A DNA stretch of 7,490 nt from Chloroflexota bacterium (GTDB taxonomy: Bacteria; Chloroflexota; Anaerolineae; Aggregatilineales; UBA2796): positions 1-7,490 of the forward strand of contig RFIM01000333.1 of the NCBI GenBank assembly GCA_003695215.1. Direction: 5' to 3'. The notes below the pieces were generated by a model. That model was not told where the DNA came from. It did not search any database and saw only the letters and a program-made list of their open reading frames with translations. Position 1 is the first letter of the stretch. The number at the start of each line of letters is the position of its first letter. Positions 6,143 through 7,490 of the stretch are shown piece by piece. A program made the position numbers and the translations under genes.

Positions 6143-7198
6143 TCAGCTGATGATATCTAGCGGGATGACATCGCTGCTCTGCAGCCGCAGCACGCTCACG
6201 CGCGCTGCAACGTCGCGGGCCAGGCGTCGGAAGGCTTGCGCCGTTGGCGATTCAGGCGCGCCGATCACAATCGGTCGCCCTAAATCGCCGCCCTTGCGCA
6301 CTTCGCTATCTAGCGGAATGCGCCCCAAGAATGGCACGTTGCGCTCTTGGGCAAGGCGCTCGCCGCCGCCTTCGCCGAACAGCTCGCCGACCATATTCTC
6401 GACGATGCCGATGATCGGCACATTCAGCTGCTCAAACATGCTGATCGAACGCAGCGCATCGCCAACAGCCACTGGCTGCGGCTGCGAGACGATCACCGCG
6501 CCTGTGAGCGGCACAGCCTGCGCAAGGCTCAGCGGCGCATCGCCTGTGCCAGGCGGCAAGTCCACGATCATGTAGTCGATGTTATCGCCCCATAGGACGT
6601 CGTTGAAGAATTGGCGGATAGCGCTGTTGAGCATCGGGCCGCGCCAGACCATGGCCTTATCAGGGTCGATCAGGAAGCCCATGCTGATCGTCTTGACGCC
6701 GAAGATCTCAAAAGGCACGATCTTGCCGTCTTGCACGGCAGGGCGCCCTGCCGTCAGGCCGAGCATGATCGGCACGTTAGGCGTCAGGATATCCGCGTCC
6801 ATCAAACCGACCTGCGCACCTTCTTTGGCTAAAGAGAGCGCTAGGTTCACGGCGATGGTCGTCTTGCCGACGCCGCCTTTGCCGCTACCAACTGCGATCA
6901 CGTTGCGGATCGGCATGCTGATGCGGCCATGCACGCGCTTATCGCTCGGCACTTCGGCATCCCACTTCACTTGAATGGCGCGAATGCCTTCCACTTTCAG
7001 CACAGCCGACTCAGCCGCCTTGTAGATGACGTCTTTCAACGGGCAGGCGGGCGTGGTCAGCATAATGGTGAAATGCGCCACGCCATCCTGGATGCGCAGA
7101 TCGCGCACCATGTTCAGCGTCACGATATCCTTGTGCAGCTCAGGCTCAATGACTGTACTCAACGCCTTCATCACGGCGTTGTGCAGTTGCTCGCTCAT
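6143..7198 (-). CDS. mrp: Mrp/ApbC-family Fe-S cluster carrier ATPase with N-terminal MIP18 (DUF59) domain
   Basis: This 351-residue cytoplasmic P-loop ATPase belongs to a family that binds and delivers Fe-S clusters to apo-proteins. A MIP18/DUF59 domain (about 4-80) contains EPELHKDIVTLNMV and the conserved TTPACPL with Cys52. The Mrp/NBP35 ATPase domain follows, with deviant Walker A GSGKGGVGKTT (104-114), LMDADILTPNVP (132-143), MVWRGPML (183-190) and IVDLPPGTGD (211-220). Classical Mrp has a CxxC near the C-terminus between ENM and FGxGGG. Here that loop is only VENMVGELFGEGGG (266-279) and has no cysteine. Cys52 is the only cysteine in the protein. I chose the ATG at 7198 because AAGGAG lies 6 bases upstream; an in-frame ATG at 7243 falls within the upstream dyad and adds an unrelated segment. 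Family assignment is strong; cluster binding by this version is uncertain. Confidence 0.93.
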   Translation of the reverse strand: MSEQLHNAVMKALSTVIEPELHKDIVTLNMVRDLRIQDGVAHFTIMLTTPACPLKDVIYKAAESAVLKVEGIRAIQVKWDAEVPSDKRVHGRISMPIRNVIAVGSGKGGVGKTTIAVNLALSLAKEGAQVGLMDADILTPNVPIMLGLTAGRPAVQDGKIVPFEIFGVKTISMGFLIDPDKAMVWRGPMLNSAIRQFFNDVLWGDNIDYMIVDLPPGTGDAPLSLAQAVPLTGAVIVSQPQPVAVGDALRSISMFEQLNVPIIGIVENMVGELFGEGGGERLAQERNVPFLGRIPLDSEVRKGGDLGRPIVIGAPESPTAQAFRRLARDVAARVSVLRLQSSDVIPLDIIS

Positions 7199-7204
7199 AC
7201 AAAG

Positions 7205-7246
7205 CTCCTTTTTGCAAAACTGATTGTAAAAATTGTAACACAATCA
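7205..7246 (-). promoter_or_regulatory. mrp upstream region: strong RBS, two TACAAT -10 candidates, AT-rich dyad
   Basis: AAGGAG (7205-7210) lies 6 bases before the mrp ATG and fixes the start. Two minus-strand TACAAT boxes (7223-7228 and 7232-7237) could be -10 elements, but neither has a good -35. They sit within an inverted repeat: outer arms TGATTGT (7221-7227) and ACAATCA (7240-7246), and an inner ATTGT-AAC-ACAAT (7232-7244). A regulator bound there would cover the -10 boxes. This is the most AT-rich stretch of the window. Operator function is inferred. Confidence 0.45.
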
Positions 7247-7275
7247 CCTCGCTAACGGCATGTACGCTATCGAGG
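7247..7275 (-). other. Hairpin between the Thr-rich gene and mrp
   Basis: CCTCG (7247-7251) pairs with CGAGG (7271-7275), with two further pairs after one mismatch. It lies just after the stop codon of the upstream minus-strand gene. It could slow or end that transcript, but no T-run follows directly; a run of five T occurs only about 18 bases further on. A terminator role is weakly supported. Confidence 0.25.
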
Positions 7276-7284
7276 CAATTTGCG

Positions 7285-7490
7285 CTAGGGCAAAGGCGTG
7301 GCACTCGATGGCAAAGTTGGCAAAGGTGGCACAGCAGTGGTGCTTGGCGTGCGGCTAGCCGTGAGCGTGGCTGATGGCGTCAGCGTGGCAATGAGCGTGC
7401 GCGTCGCCGTGAAGCTCGGCGTGATAGTCGCTGTGGCGGTCGGCGTCGCCGTGAAAGTCAGAGTGGCCGTAGCTGTAGCAGTGGCCGTGA
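7285..7490 (-). CDS. Thr/Ala/Pro-rich C-terminal tail of an unidentified protein (runs off right edge)
   Basis: The last 67 codons and a TAG stop (7285-7287) of a minus-strand gene are visible. Threonine occupies nearly every second position (TATATATATLTFTATPTATA, then TITPSFTATRT), passing into a proline-rich end (AVPPLPTLPSSATPLP). Such tails are known in Chloroflexota and other bacteria as flexible, often extracellular linkers or stalks that may be glycosylated. No folded domain, sortase motif or membrane anchor is visible, so the functional part lies upstream beyond the edge. The opposite strand is also open and reads as Val/Ala alternation, a mirror of the Thr codons. I prefer the minus strand for its typical composition and clean stop 86 bp before mrp. 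The protein's identity is unknown. Confidence 0.65.
   Translation of the reverse strand, partial: TATATATATLTFTATPTATATITPSFTATRTLIATLTPSATLTASRTPSTTAVPPLPTLPSSATPLP

Noticed and set aside
6579..6974. Plus-strand open frame opposite mrp (131 codons)
   Set aside because: It is antisense to highly conserved Mrp ATPase motifs; its composition is that of a reverse-frame shadow.
7288..7490. Plus-strand Val/Ala-alternating open frame at the right edge
   Set aside because: It mirrors the Thr/Ala codons of the minus strand; a Thr/Pro-rich tail with a clean stop is the more usual protein.

Overview
The window is ordinary bacterial chromosome with about 57% GC by eye. It carries six complete protein genes and two partial ones cut by the window ends. 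The best guess for the source is a member of the Chloroflexota. Two features point there: the Thr/Ala/Pro-alternating C-terminal tail encoded at the right edge, and a GT-C membrane glycosyltransferase with an extra C-terminal beta domain of a style common in that phylum. This is inference from sequence style, not a phylogeny.

Left edge (1-563): the N-terminal third of an MreB-type cell-shape actin runs leftward off the window. A 228-bp divergent intergenic region separates it from a rightward gene set. That region holds a promoter candidate for each direction and an unusual density of short dyad symmetries.

Centre (564-4329): three tightly packed rightward genes encode a small stand-alone MOSC-domain protein, a KAP-family P-loop NTPase and a polytopic GT-C (PMT/ArnT-like) glycosyltransferase. 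Gaps of 12 and 7 bp make them a likely operon. A good rho-independent terminator candidate lies inside the last codons of the glycosyltransferase gene.

Right centre (4330-6116): a TetR regulator follows, with its own extended -10 promoter and a small dyad over the predicted transcription start. Next come a 117-bp leader with overlapping hairpins and a DMT/EamA-family exporter. The regulator probably controls itself and perhaps the exporter.

Right (6117-7490): an Mrp/ApbC-type Fe-S cluster carrier ATPase runs leftward, convergent with the exporter and 26 bp from it. It has a strong ribosome binding site and an AT-rich upstream dyad, and it lacks the C-terminal CxxC motif of classical Mrp. Upstream on the same strand is the end of a gene for a Thr/Pro-rich, probably surface-exposed or linker-containing protein.

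I saw no mobile element, CRISPR array, RNA gene or clearly new system. The least explained part is the MOSC-KAP-glycosyltransferase cassette together with the dyad-rich intergenic region before it.
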